Assembly: GCA_900637705.1 (NCBI GenBank)
Contig: LR134390.1
Location: 3,162,001-3,226,000 of the forward strand
Length of the DNA stretch: 64,000 bases
Direction of reading: 5' to 3'
Source: Fusobacterium varium
GTDB lineage: Bacteria; Fusobacteriota; Fusobacteriia; Fusobacteriales; Fusobacteriaceae
Shown: positions 15,972 through 25,063 of the stretch, one piece after another
How positions within the stretch are numbered: position 1 is the first letter of the stretch
Layout of the letters: each line of letters begins with the position of its first letter
Translations under genes and position numbers: made by a program
The notes under the pieces: model-generated
Database searches by the model: none
What the model was told of the DNA's origin: nothing
What the model saw: the letters and a program-made list of their open reading frames with translations, nothing else

Positions 15972-17438
15972 CTATTTAACAGCTTCTAAAATACCATTTA
16001 CATCATAAACAGTAGCTTCATAATCTACAGAAAAACCATATTTTCTCATTGTATCACTTGTTACAGGACCAATGGAAGCAAATTTCTTATTTTTAACACT
16101 TTCAATATCTTTACCTATACTTTCATAAAAAGCATCAACAGTAGATGAACTTAAAAAAGTTACTATCTCTATTTTTGACAGAGTTTTTAAAACTTCATCT
16201 TTTTCTCTGATAATTTTCTTTGTGTTATAAGCTATCATTTTATGGAACTCTCTGTCATATATAGAGTTAAGTTTTTCGGTATCACAAGGTGATATATCAG
16301 AAGTTATAATTAAAATTTTATCTCCAGGTTTTGTATAATCGAGAGAAAGTTCAGCCAGTTTAGAAACGAGATACTCATCTGGCATAAAATCAGCTTTTAG
16401 TTTATAGCTTTCAAGGATTTCCTTAGTTTTGCTTCCTACTGCTCCTATTTTCAGATGAGAAAAAATTCTTATATCATCTATTTTATTCATGAATTCTCTG
16501 ACACCATTTGGGGAATTAAAAAGTATGGCTGAATAATCTTGAAGCATATCTTTTGAAATAGTTCCTAATGTAGATTCAATCTCTATAAAAGGAAGTTCAA
16601 CAGCTATTCCTCCCATTTTTTCTATTTTATCTGAAAACTCACCAGCTTGTCTTTTATCTCTAGTAACCAGAATTTTTTTACCAAAAAGATTTTTTTCTTC
16701 AAACCATTTAAAAGTTTCTCTTAAATTTACAACTTCTCCAATTATTGTAATAGCAGGAGGAACTATTTTTCTTTCTTTTGCTATATCTACAATGGTGTTT
16801 AAAGTTCCAATAGTAACTCTTTGGTCTGATGTGGCTCCTTTTTCTATTATAGCTACAGGAGTATCAGGGCATTTTCCATTAGATATAAGGTCAGTTACTA
16901 TGGTAGGGAGAGTTTTTATTCCCATAAGAAAAACTAAAGTACCTTCTAATTTGGCTATTGCTTCAAAGTTATGCCAAGTTCCATCTTCCATAGTATGTCC
17001 AGTAAATACATGAAATGATCTTGCAATACCTCTGTGAGTTACAGGGATACCAGCATAAGCAGGAACTGATATAGAAGAAGTTATTCCAGGAATTATTTCA
17101 AAAGGAATATTATTATCATAAAGAGATTGAATTTCTTCTCCACCTCTTCCAAAAACAAAAGGATCTCCTCCTTTTACCCTTGCAACAATTTTACCTTCCA
17201 AAGCCTTTTTAACAATAGTTTTATTTATTTCATCTTGAATGATTCCACCTTCTGTATTTCCTTTTCCTAAATAAATCATTTCAGCATCTTTTTTTGCAAA
17301 GTTGAGGATTCTTGGGTTTATAAGTCTGTCATAAACTATACAATCAGCTTCTTCAACAGCTCTTTTTCCTTTTAAAGTAAGGAGTTCAAGGTCACCAGGA
17401 CCAGCTCCCATTATGTAAACTTTACCTTTATCAGTCAT
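15972..17438 (-). CDS. cobA: Fused uroporphyrinogen-III C-methyltransferase / uroporphyrinogen-III synthase
   Basis: 488 residues in two domains. Residues 1-245 are the SAM-dependent methyltransferase (VYIMGAGPGDLELLTLKG, then VARVKGGDPFVFGRGGEE and GITSSISVPAYAGIPVTHR), which makes precorrin-2. Residues about 250-488 are HemD-like (ILVTRDKRQAGEFSDKIEKM, ILFNSPNGVREFM, VTFLSSSTVDAF), which closes the tetrapyrrole ring. The fusion is common in clostridia and fusobacteria. It overlaps hemC by 8 bases. The two activities channel flux to siroheme or cobalamin rather than protoheme. Confidence 0.96.
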   Translation of the reverse strand: MTDKGKVYIMGAGPGDLELLTLKGKRAVEEADCIVYDRLINPRILNFAKKDAEMIYLGKGNTEGGIIQDEINKTIVKKALEGKIVARVKGGDPFVFGRGGEEIQSLYDNNIPFEIIPGITSSISVPAYAGIPVTHRGIARSFHVFTGHTMEDGTWHNFEAIAKLEGTLVFLMGIKTLPTIVTDLISNGKCPDTPVAIIEKGATSDQRVTIGTLNTIVDIAKERKIVPPAITIIGEVVNLRETFKWFEEKNLFGKKILVTRDKRQAGEFSDKIEKMGGIAVELPFIEIESTLGTISKDMLQDYSAILFNSPNGVREFMNKIDDIRIFSHLKIGAVGSKTKEILESYKLKADFMPDEYLVSKLAELSLDYTKPGDKILIITSDISPCDTEKLNSIYDREFHKMIAYNTKKIIREKDEVLKTLSKIEIVTFLSSSTVDAFYESIGKDIESVKNKKFASIGPVTSDTMRKYGFSVDYEATVYDVNGILEAVK

Positions 17439-18330
17439 TTATTTTCTCCTTTATGATATCTGCAAGTTTTTGAGCAATTTTTATTCCTAAAGCTGCATCT
17501 TCTGTAATAGAAGCAGAATAACCAGTTTCTCCTTTAAAATAGACACCTGTCAGAGTAATTTTATCTCCATTTAAAATACAGTGACAACCCATAGGAGTAT
17601 GGCAGCCACCATCAAATATCTTAGAAAATTCCCTTTCAATAACAACTATTTTTTCCATATCTTTATTATGAATAGATTTTAAAATTTCTTTAATTTCCTC
17701 ATCATTTTCTCTGCATTGAATGTGAAGAACACCTTGTGCAGGAGCAGGAAGAAATTTTTCAGGATCTAAATATTCTGTTATTTCATTTTCTAAGCCAACT
17801 CTTTTTAAACCAGCAGCAGCTAGAAGAATAGCATCATAATTTTCAGTTTTTAATTTATTAAGTCTGGTGTGGATATTTCCTCTTAATTGCTTTATTTTAA
17901 GATCGCTTCTAAGATTTTTTAGATTCATTGTTCTTCTAAGAGAACTTGTACCAATAACTGCACCTTTCGGAAGCTCCATAAGTGTTTTTCCAGATTTTGA
18001 AATCAAGACATCTCTTGAGTCTTCTCTGTCAGGAACAGCTCCACAAATTAGTCCTTCTGGTGAAACCACTGGCATATCTTTCATGGAGTGCACTGCTAAA
18101 TCTATTGTTCCATTTAAAAGTTCAACTTCAATTTCTTTTGTAAAGAAGCTTTTTAGAGATTTATCACTGTTGTTCCAGTTACTCACAAGATCAGTATCAC
18201 CACTTGTAACTATTTTTTTTATTTCAAATTCCAATTCAGGAAAATTATTTTCTAGCATTTTTTTTATCATTTCACTTTGAGCCATTGCCAGAATACTTCC
18301 TCTAGTACCGATTACAATCTTTCTTTTCAT
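17431..18330 (-). CDS. hemC: Hydroxymethylbilane synthase (porphobilinogen deaminase)
   Basis: About 299 residues from ATG 18330, chosen because the protein then opens MKRKIVIGTRGSILAMAQ with AAAGGA nine bases upstream. An ATG at 18351 would add seven non-conserved residues. KIVTSGDTD, FTKEIEVELLNGTIDLAVHS, GTSSLRR and the dipyrromethane-anchoring cysteine in FDGGCHTPMGCH are present. It polymerises four porphobilinogens. Its start sits next to the end of hemA. Confidence 0.97.
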   Translation of the reverse strand: MKRKIVIGTRGSILAMAQSEMIKKMLENNFPELEFEIKKIVTSGDTDLVSNWNNSDKSLKSFFTKEIEVELLNGTIDLAVHSMKDMPVVSPEGLICGAVPDREDSRDVLISKSGKTLMELPKGAVIGTSSLRRTMNLKNLRSDLKIKQLRGNIHTRLNKLKTENYDAILLAAAGLKRVGLENEITEYLDPEKFLPAPAQGVLHIQCRENDEEIKEILKSIHNKDMEKIVVIEREFSKIFDGGCHTPMGCHCILNGDKITLTGVYFKGETGYSASITEDAALGIKIAQKLADIIKEKIND

Positions 18331-18331
18331 T

Positions 18332-19332
18332 TTATACAGTCCTTTCATCATAATATTGAAACCATTTTTTTAGATTTATTATTTGTTTATCAACAAGATA
18401 ACTGTAACTATTCATTAGAGAATCTCTTGTTTCTAAATTTTTATTATACACATTCCAGATGTCATCAAGATTAAAAAGAGAAACATTTTCAAGAGAACCT
18501 ATCGTTTCTTCTATATCTCGAGGAACGGCGAGATCAAGAAATGTATATTTTTTATCATTATGGAGATAAGGAACTATCTCTTCAGATTTTAGTACCAGAT
18601 GAGGTGCAGAAGTAGCACTTATTATTACATCACTTTCTACAGCAGCAGTATTTTTACACTCGAAACTAATAACATCTACATCAAATAAACTTTGTACTTC
18701 TAAAGCCTTATGATGACTTCTGTTAGTTATTGTTATATTTTTTACATTTTCTTTTACTAAAAGATAAAGTATAGCTTGTGCTAAATCTCCAACTCCAAGA
18801 ATAAGAACTTTTTTATCAGAGAGAAAACCAATAGATTCTTTTATAAACTTTAAAGAAATAGCTTCGAGAGAAAGGGCGTTATGACACACTTTGCTTTCAG
18901 TCCTGAATTTTTTTCCAAGCTCTATAGCTTTATTGAATACAATATTAAGTATTTTAGAAGAAGTATTGTTTTCCATAGAAAGTGTATGAGCTTTTTTATT
19001 TGAGCCAGTATCTGATCTTCTCCTTTTATGACAGAATAGAAACCACAACTTACTTTAAAAAGATATTTGGCAGCAGCCTCACCTGATTTTGTAAATATTC
19101 CTTTTCTAAAAGAAAAACATTCTAAAAGTTCTTCTAGTGAAAAGTTTTCTGCAACTTGAAGATAGAATTCTACCCTCAGACAAGTTGAAAGGTTAACATA
19201 ACCTTCTATCTTCTTTGAAGACAGGAGAGAATTGATAATCTGTTCAGGATTCTGATGAATAAATTCTTCACGTTCAGACATACTTAATTCTTTATGAGAT
19301 ATACCAAAGACAACAAGTTTATCTAAATTCAT
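18332..19332 (-). CDS. hemA: Glutamyl-tRNA reductase, frame broken by one base at a slippery run
   Basis: Start with AAGGAG upstream. The first frame holds the catalytic-cysteine segment NLSTCLRVEFYLQV and GEDQILAQIKK, then runs out at 18922. The rest of GluTR (AHTLSMENNTSSKILNIVFN, VLILGVGDLAQAILYLL, LAVPRDIEE) is in the -1 frame to 18332. The switch falls exactly at ATA AAA AAG (six A, plus-strand 18992-18997). One more A, or a -1 slip on A AAA AAG, gives a protein of about 332 residues, short for the family (about 400). It reduces Glu-tRNA to glutamate-1-semialdehyde and is the first gene of the operon. Confidence 0.9.
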
Positions 19333-19661
19333 TTTTTACTCCTTGTGTAGCACTGTATATAATTTAACTTTTTCATTCCTTATATTATATAATATTATAG
19401 AAGAAAAATTAACTTATATTATATCCTTTTTACATTATTATTATTCAAATTTTTAATTTAATATATATATTATTTCTATATATAAATTAGATAAAACTAT
19501 GTTTTTTAACTTAAAATCATATTTTATATAAATTTATAAAATATATAAAATAAATTATTGTTTTGAGGCTAGGATTTATAAATATATTGATTAACTTTTT
19601 TTGATAATTATAGTAAAATATAAATATAAGTATAAAAATTCTTGAGAATTGAGAGGAACTG
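19333..19661. other. Divergent intergenic region between hemA and the RluA-type gene
   Basis: Extremely AT-rich with several TATAAT-like words on both strands, as expected for two divergent promoters. I see no riboswitch, tRNA or gene and cannot choose the -35 boxes. Confidence 0.4.
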
Positions 19662-20528
19662 ATGAAAAAATTTATAATAGAACCAGAATATGATGGTTAT
19701 GAAATAGGTACGTATCTTAAAGAAACAAAAGGATATTCTGGAAGAGGATTGAGAAATTTAGAAATATATCTTAATGGAAAAAGAGTAAAGAACAACAGTA
19801 AAAAAGTTAGAAAGTTAAATAGGCTTTTAATAAAGGAAAAGGATAAGGAAACTGGAATAATACCTATGGAGATACCAATAAAGGTAGCTTATGAGGATAA
19901 GAATATACTTCTTATAGACAAAGAACCATATATAATAGTACACCCTACTCAGAAAAAGGTAGATAAAACACTGGCAAATGGTGTGGTAAACTACTTTTTA
20001 AAAACAACAAGGAAAATAATGGTCCCAAGATTTTACAACAGATTGGATATGAATACATCAGGTCTTATTATAGTAGCTAAAAATTCTTATGCACAATCTT
20101 TTCTCCAAGAAAAAGGGATAGTAAATAAATTCTATAAAGCTATAGTAAAAGGAATAATAGAAAAAGATGAATTTCTTATAGATAAGCCCATTGGAAAAGT
20201 GGGAGATGATTTAAGAAGAAGAGAGATATCTGTGGAAAATGGTGGACAGGAAGCTCAAACTAAAATAAAAGTTATAAAAAGATTAAAAGACTTAACTTTA
20301 ATAGAAGCTGAACTTCTTACAGGAAGAACACATCAGATTAGAGCACATATGGCTTTGGAAGGATATCCTCTTTTAGGAGATGAACTTTATGGTGGAGAAG
20401 ATAAAAGAGCAAAAAGGCAGATGCTTCATTCATATAAAACACAATTTTCGGATATAGAAACAGGAGAGCTTAAAACAGTGGAAATAGATATTCCTGATGA
20501 TATGAAAAGCATATTATCAGAAGAATAA
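19662..20528 (+). CDS. RluA-family RNA pseudouridine synthase
   Basis: 288 residues. An N-terminal S4-like RNA-binding segment (TYLKETKGYSGRGLRNLEIY, then LNGKRVKNNSK) precedes the catalytic domain with ILLIDKEPYIIVHPT, the catalytic Asp in RFYNRLDMNTSGLIIVAKN and the late GRTHQIRAHMALEGYPLLGD. It modifies uridines in rRNA or tRNA. RluA, RluC and RluD specificity cannot be separated by eye, though the S4 domain favours the RluC/D group. Confidence 0.93.
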   Translation: MKKFIIEPEYDGYEIGTYLKETKGYSGRGLRNLEIYLNGKRVKNNSKKVRKLNRLLIKEKDKETGIIPMEIPIKVAYEDKNILLIDKEPYIIVHPTQKKVDKTLANGVVNYFLKTTRKIMVPRFYNRLDMNTSGLIIVAKNSYAQSFLQEKGIVNKFYKAIVKGIIEKDEFLIDKPIGKVGDDLRRREISVENGGQEAQTKIKVIKRLKDLTLIEAELLTGRTHQIRAHMALEGYPLLGDELYGGEDKRAKRQMLHSYKTQFSDIETGELKTVEIDIPDDMKSILSEE

Positions 20529-20836
20529 GGGAGGGAGCCCAATGAATTATTTACCACCATTAATAATGTAACAATATATAAAGAGTTATATTTAATGAAC
20601 AAAAAAAATACAGAAATAGAAAGAGAAATGCAGAAAAGGTTAAAAACTATAAAATAAGAGTAATGATAGCTAAAATAAAACAAATTGCATGATAAAAAAC
20701 TAATCGTAAAAAGATTAAAATTAGTTCTGTCATATTAATTGACAAAGAGGCAAACATATTATATAGTTAATATAGAAAATAAGTAAGAAAATATATTACT
20801 ATAAAAATAAAATAATAAATTTTAGGAGGAATACAA
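20529..20836. other. Intergenic region with a possible broken mini-gene and the gap promoter
   Basis: A good Shine-Dalgarno (GGGAGGGA) precedes ATG 20541, opening MNYLPPLI, but the frame stops after nine codons. The neighbouring frame continues VTIYKELYLMNKKNTEIERE and ends at 20658, so a single indel may have broken a small membrane-plus-coil protein of about 38 residues. A weak hairpin (AACTAAT/ATTAGTT) follows at about 20698-20727. Confidence 0.35.
20739..20767 (+). promoter_or_regulatory. Promoter of gap
   Basis: TTGACA, 17-base spacer, TATAGT, 70 bases before the gap start. Confidence 0.8.
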
Positions 20837-21844
20837 ATGGCAGTTAAAGTAGCAATTAACGGATTTGGAAGAATTGGAAGATTAGCATTAAGATTAATGG
20901 TTGAGAACCCAGAATTTGATGTTGTAGCAATTAATGACTTAACAGATGCACATATGTTGGCACACTTATTTAAATATGATTCAGCTCAAGGAAGATTCAA
21001 TGGAACTATTGAAGTTAAAGAAGATGCTTTTGTAGTTAATGGACATACAATCAAAACTTTTGCACAAGCTGATCCTAAAAACTTACCATGGGGAGATTTA
21101 GGAGTAGATGTAGTTCTTGAATGTACTGGATTCTTTACTAAAAAAGAAAAAGCAGAAGATCATATTAAAGCAGGAGCTAAAAAAGTTGTTATTTCTGCAC
21201 CAGCAACTGGAGATCTTAAAACTGTAGTTTATAATGTAAATGATGATATTCTTGATGGAACAGAAACAGTTATCTCTGGAGCTTCTTGTACTACTAACTG
21301 TTTAGCACCTATGGCTAAAGTATTAGAAGACAATTATGGAATTGTAGAAGGATTAATGACTACTATCCATGCTTACACTAATGACCAAAATACACTTGAT
21401 GGACCACATAAAAAAGGAGATCTTAGAAGAGCAAGAGCTGCTGCTGCTAACATTGTTCCTAATACAACTGGAGCTGCAAAAGCTATTGGATTAGTAATTC
21501 CAGCTTTAAAAGGAAAATTAGATGGAGCTGCACAAAGAGTTCCTGTAATTACTGGATCATTAACTGAACTTGTAACAGTTCTTAATAAACCAGTAACTGT
21601 AGAAGAAATAAATGCTGCAATGAAAGCTGCTACTAATGAATCTTTTGGATATACTGAAGAAGAATTAGTATCTAGTGATATCATTGGAATCCACTATGGA
21701 TCTCTATTTGATGCAACTCAAACAAGAGTAATGACAGTAGGAGATAGACAATTAGTTAAAACTGTTGCTTGGTATGACAATGAAATGTCTTACACTTCTC
21801 AATTAATTAGAACTCTTAAAAAATTCGTAGAATTATCTAAATAA
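20837..21844 (+). CDS. gap: Glyceraldehyde-3-phosphate dehydrogenase, type I
   Basis: 335 residues, typical. NAD-binding [19 protein letters not shown] at the start, the catalytic cysteine in [38 protein letters not shown] and the closing [16 protein letters not shown]. Glycolytic oxidation of glyceraldehyde-3-phosphate. Strong Shine-Dalgarno TAGGAGGAA. A terminator separates it from pgk, so gap is probably made in excess with partial read-through into pgk. Codon usage looks optimised relative to neighbours (many GCT, GGA, AAA). Confidence 0.98.
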   Translation: MAVKVAINGFGRIGRLALRLMVENPEFDVVAINDLTDAHMLAHLFKYDSAQGRFNGTIEVKEDAFVVNGHTIKTFAQADPKNLPWGDLGVDVVLECTGFFTKKEKAEDHIKAGAKKVVISAPATGDLKTVVYNVNDDILDGTETVISGASCTTNCLAPMAKVLEDNYGIVEGLMTTIHAYTNDQNTLDGPHKKGDLRRARAAAANIVPNTTGAAKAIGLVIPALKGKLDGAAQRVPVITGSLTELVTVLNKPVTVEEINAAMKAATNESFGYTEEELVSSDIIGIHYGSLFDATQTRVMTVGDRQLVKTVAWYDNEMSYTSQLIRTLKKFVELSK

Positions 21845-21875
21845 TTACTGAATTTGGAATAACTAAATAGAAATG

Positions 21876-21906
21876 AATAGCGGAACTTAAAGGTTCCGCT
21901 ATTTTT
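21876..21906 (+). terminator. Terminator between gap and pgk
   Basis: Perfect 11-bp GC-containing stem AATAGCGGAAC / GTTCCGCTATT followed by TTTTT. It is only 28 bases before the pgk start and overlaps its leader, suggesting attenuation or read-through. Confidence 0.85.
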
Positions 21907-21933
21907 AAAAACAAATTTGGAGGAATGAAAATA

Positions 21934-23133
21934 ATGGCTAAGAAGATAGTAACAGATTTAGATGTTAAAGGTAAAAAAGTATTAATGAGAGTAGATTTTA
22001 ATGTACCTATGAAAGATGGAAAAATAACTGATGACAACAGAATAGTTGCAGCTCTTCCAACTATCAAATATGTACTTGAAAATGGAGGAAAGGTAATAGC
22101 TTTTTCTCACTTAGGAAAAGTAAAAACTGAAGAGGATCTAGCTAAAAAATCTCTGAAAGTAGTTTCTGAAAGATTAGCTGAACTTTTAGGGCAGCCAGTT
22201 AAATTTGTCCCTGCAACAAGAGGTGCTGAATTAGAAGCAGCAGTTGCTGACCTAAAAGATGGAGAAATTATGATGTTTGAAAATACAAGATTTGAAGACC
22301 TTGATGGTAAAAAAGAATCTAAAAATGATCCAGAATTAGGAAAATATTGGGCATCTTTAGGAGATGTTTTTGTAAATGATGCATTTGGAACTGCTCACAG
22401 AGCGCATGCTTCAAATGTAGGAATAGCAGCAAATATTGGTGAAGGAAAAACAGCAGCAGGATTCTTAATGGAAAAAGAAATAAAATTCATAGGAGGAGCT
22501 GTTGACGCACCAGAAAGACCTCTAGTAGCAATATTAGGAGGGGCTAAAGTTTCTGATAAAATAGGAGTTATAGAAAATCTACTAGTTAAAGCTGATAAAG
22601 TTTTAGTTGGTGGAGCTATGATGTTTACTTTCTTAAAAGCTTTAGGAAAAAATACGGGAACTTCATTAGTTGAGGAAGATAAAGTTGAATTGGCAAAAGA
22701 ATTACTAGCTAAAGCAAATGGAAAACTTATACTTCCAATAGATGCTGTAGTAGCAAAAGAATTTAATAATGATGCACCTCATAGAACTGTATCAGTAGAT
22801 GCAATACCTGCTGATGAAATGGGACTTGATGTTGGAGCTGGAACTGTTGAATTATTTACAAAAGAAATCAATGGAGCTAAAACAGTAGTATGGAATGGAC
22901 CAATGGGTGTATTTGAAATGCCTAGTTATGCAAAAGGAACTATAGGAGTATGTGAAGCTATAGCTAATCTTAAAGGAGCAACTACTATTATAGGAGGAGG
23001 AGATTCAGCAGCAGCAGCAATAAGCTTAGGATATGCTGATAAATTTACTCATATTTCTACTGGTGGAGGAGCTTCTCTAGAATATTTAGAAGGTAAAAAG
23101 TTACCAGGTGTAGAATCTATTTCTAATAAATAA
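21934..23133 (+). CDS. pgk: Phosphoglycerate kinase
   Basis: About 399 residues. The start at 21934 is chosen because GGAGG lies ten bases upstream. An earlier in-frame ATG (21925) would sit on top of that site. [19 protein letters not shown], the hinge-region [29 protein letters not shown], the nucleotide site [11 protein letters not shown] and [13 protein letters not shown] are all in place. It makes ATP from 1,3-bisphosphoglycerate and follows gap as in many glycolytic operons. Confidence 0.98.
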   Translation: MAKKIVTDLDVKGKKVLMRVDFNVPMKDGKITDDNRIVAALPTIKYVLENGGKVIAFSHLGKVKTEEDLAKKSLKVVSERLAELLGQPVKFVPATRGAELEAAVADLKDGEIMMFENTRFEDLDGKKESKNDPELGKYWASLGDVFVNDAFGTAHRAHASNVGIAANIGEGKTAAGFLMEKEIKFIGGAVDAPERPLVAILGGAKVSDKIGVIENLLVKADKVLVGGAMMFTFLKALGKNTGTSLVEEDKVELAKELLAKANGKLILPIDAVVAKEFNNDAPHRTVSVDAIPADEMGLDVGAGTVELFTKEINGAKTVVWNGPMGVFEMPSYAKGTIGVCEAIANLKGATTIIGGGDSAAAAISLGYADKFTHISTGGGASLEYLEGKKLPGVESISNK

Positions 23134-23167
23134 TAAATATTTTTATACTGGCAGGGAGTGTGATGTT

Positions 23168-23602
23168 ATGATAAAAGAGTTTGATGGTTCTTTGAAAATG
23201 GCAGAAGAATTATTACTGATAGATAGTGAATCTTTTAGAGATATACCCTATACTCCTGATATGTTGTGTGAAAAAATAAGAAAGAATAATTGTTATAAAG
23301 TATTTATATATTATGAGGAAAATATTCCTGTTGCATATTTAGGTCTGCTTTATGTAAGTAATCTTCATTATGATGGAATGTGGGTAGATCTTATAGCTGT
23401 AAGAAAGAAATTTCAAAATAGAGGTATAGGAAAAATTCTTTTGAAATATGCAGAAGAAAAAGCTAAAGAAAGCTCTCTTGAGGTGCTGACTGGATTAGTT
23501 AAATCTGATAATATATCTTCATTGTCAATGTTTAAAAATTCAGATTTTAAATATGATGATGTTGGATTTAAACTTTTTATAAAGGATATAAAGAAAAAAT
23601 AA
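23168..23602 (+). CDS. GNAT family N-acetyltransferase
   Basis: 144 residues with the acetyl-CoA-binding core WVDLIAVRKKFQNRGIGKILLKYAEEKAK (R-x-x-G-x-G/A as Q-N-R-G-I-G) and the later NISSLSMFKNSDFKYDDVGF, the position-specific N-x-x-A/S-x-x-L/M-Y/F-x-x-x-G/D-F pattern. RimI-like in size. It follows pgk after 34 bases and may share its transcript. It forms the left host boundary of the phage-tail locus. Substrate unknown. Confidence 0.88.
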   Translation: MIKEFDGSLKMAEELLLIDSESFRDIPYTPDMLCEKIRKNNCYKVFIYYEENIPVAYLGLLYVSNLHYDGMWVDLIAVRKKFQNRGIGKILLKYAEEKAKESSLEVLTGLVKSDNISSLSMFKNSDFKYDDVGFKLFIKDIKKK

Positions 23603-23628
23603 TTATGTAATCAATTATACTTTTAATG

Positions 23629-23660
23629 TAAAGAGTCTTGATATATCAGGGCTCTTTATT
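23629..23660 (+). terminator. Terminator after the GNAT gene
   Basis: AAAGAG / CTCTTT outer stem with an inner CTTGA/TCAGG stem, then TATTTTTAT. Moderate strength. Confidence 0.6.
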
Positions 23661-23785
23661 TTTATTAAGAATCTATAATTGGAATATTCTAATGATGTAT
23701 GGGATCTTTCATCATTTAAAATTATTTTGTAATTTTAAAAATAAGTGACTTCTTATTCATTTAGTTAAATGATAAAAATCATAGA

Positions 23786-23803
23786 TTATACAAATTTTGA
23801 TAA
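23786..23803. promoter_or_regulatory. Repressor operator site O1 (imperfect)
   Basis: TTATACAAATTTTGATAA differs from the palindrome TTATACAAATTTGTATAA at two central-right positions. It lies just upstream of O2. Confidence 0.55.
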
Positions 23804-23807
23804 AACA

Positions 23808-23825
23808 TTTTACAAATTTGTATAA
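23808..23825. promoter_or_regulatory. Repressor operator site O2
   Basis: TTTTACAAATTTGTATAA, one mismatch to the palindrome. It overlaps the -35 element of the repressor's own promoter, which predicts autorepression. Confidence 0.7.
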
Positions 23826-23837
23826 AAAATATATAAT
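23809..23837 (+). promoter_or_regulatory. Promoter of the S24 repressor gene
   Basis: TTTACA, 17-base spacer, TATAAT, 32 bases before the start codon. The -35 lies inside operator O2. Confidence 0.7.
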
Positions 23838-23869
23838 ATAATAAAATAATATAGAAAGGTAGGAATAAC

Positions 23870-24649
23870 ATGGAGAAAAAGAAGGAGTTTTCAAAATATC
23901 TTGAGAATTTTATGAAAAAAAATGGATATAACTTAGAACAGATTTCAAGAGAAACAGGGGTTCCAGTAGCTACAATAGGACACTATAAGACAGGAAGAAG
24001 AACTCCTAAAAATGATTTTATTGATAAATTTGTTTCTGGATTCAATTTAAATTCACAAGAAAAAAAAGAAATTACAATGGCAATAGCTATTGATAGAACA
24101 CCTGAAGTTATTAAAGATAATATCTTTGATTTAAAAAATGTGAAGCCTATAAAGTTGATGGAAGTTCCACTATTTTCAAGTGTTTCAGCTGGTCTTGGGA
24201 GAGAAACTATTGCTGAGCCTATTGATTTTATTTCAATACCAAAAATATCAGGAAATAATATAGTGGCTATTTTGGTGCAGGGAGATTCTATGGAAGATAC
24301 CATTTTAGATGGGTCTATTGTAGTTGTAAATACAGAGTTAATGCCAGAAATAGGAGAGATTGGAGTATTTTTAACTAAGGGAAGCGATCATGCTGATGGA
24401 TTGGTAAAAAGATTAAAATATAAAAATGGTGAATATGTATTGGAAAGTGACAATAAAGAATATGATGATTTGAGAATAGAAAATAGTGATATTACAGCTT
24501 ATGGAAAAGTAATCCAAATAATAAATAATACAACTAAAAGAAGAAAAGATCCTTTAATGTCATATATAGATAAATTGGATATTCATGAAAGAGAAATGAT
24601 AGAAAGTATGCTAAAAGGGTTGATTGAAAAGAAAAAAGAAACTAAATAA
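23870..24649 (+). CDS. Autocleavable XRE/S24 (CI/LexA-like) repressor of the tail locus
   Basis: 259 residues. Residues 8-62 form a helix-turn-helix (LEQISRETGVPVATIGHYKT). Residues about 98-220 form an S24 peptidase with the expected Ala-Gly cleavage site at A107-G108 (SSVSAGLG), nucleophile S140 in VQGDSMEDTILDG and general base K180 in GLVKRLKY. Such repressors self-cleave when RecA filaments form. Four copies of one palindrome flank the gene and overlap its own promoter and the promoter facing the tail genes. This makes it the probable SOS switch of the locus. Shine-Dalgarno AAAGGTAGG. Confidence 0.93.
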   Translation: MEKKKEFSKYLENFMKKNGYNLEQISRETGVPVATIGHYKTGRRTPKNDFIDKFVSGFNLNSQEKKEITMAIAIDRTPEVIKDNIFDLKNVKPIKLMEVPLFSSVSAGLGRETIAEPIDFISIPKISGNNIVAILVQGDSMEDTILDGSIVVVNTELMPEIGEIGVFLTKGSDHADGLVKRLKYKNGEYVLESDNKEYDDLRIENSDITAYGKVIQIINNTTKRRKDPLMSYIDKLDIHEREMIESMLKGLIEKKKETK

Positions 24650-24701
24650 ATAGTAAAAAGAAAATCTTTAAAACTATATAAAAATAATAATAAAATTTTT
24701 C

Positions 24702-24730
24702 TTGACTTTATTTATACAAAAATGTATAAT
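24702..24730 (+). promoter_or_regulatory. Main promoter of the tail module
   Basis: TTGACT, 17-base spacer, TATAAT. Operator O3 fills most of the spacer and -10 box, so bound repressor would exclude RNA polymerase. Confidence 0.8.
24712..24729. promoter_or_regulatory. Repressor operator site O3
   Basis: TTATACAAAAATGTATAA, a palindrome-like site differing only in the two central-right bases from the O4 sequence. It lies within the tail-module promoter. Confidence 0.75.
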
Positions 24731-25063
24731 AATTTTAAGATAATTTCATGAAATATCTAAAAGTTTTATAGAACCAGTTTTAAAATTTAAGGGAGACAAT
24801 GTTTTCCTAGATTTCTATGTCTGTTTTCAAGGACTAAGGTTGCTTATTTTTAATATTTTTTTTAAAAAAAACTTATACAAATTTGTATAAAAAGTTAAAT
24901 CAATTCAACAGAACATCAATATTTTAATATTAGGATGAATGAAATCTTTCATTAAGAAATAAAAATATTGATTTAACATTAGAGATATGAAAATAAGTAA
25001 TTGAAAATTCTGGAGGATTTGGCATAGGAACCTGAAACAAACAAAATATAGGAGGGATACAAA
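24731..25063 (+). other. Long structured leader of the tail module
   Basis: No gene of convincing length. From the start point there is a hairpin AGATAATTTCATGAAATATCT, then a non-repetitive stretch with AGGGAGACA and TGTCT arms, an A/T-tract, operator O4 and a long stem around 24914-24975 (ATCAATATTTT / AAAATATTGAT). The spacing suggests RNA-level control or a second promoter under O4. Confidence 0.45.
24873..24890. promoter_or_regulatory. Repressor operator site O4 (perfect palindrome)
   Basis: TTATACAAATTTGTATAA, fully self-complementary, about 175 bases before the first tail gene. Confidence 0.8.
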
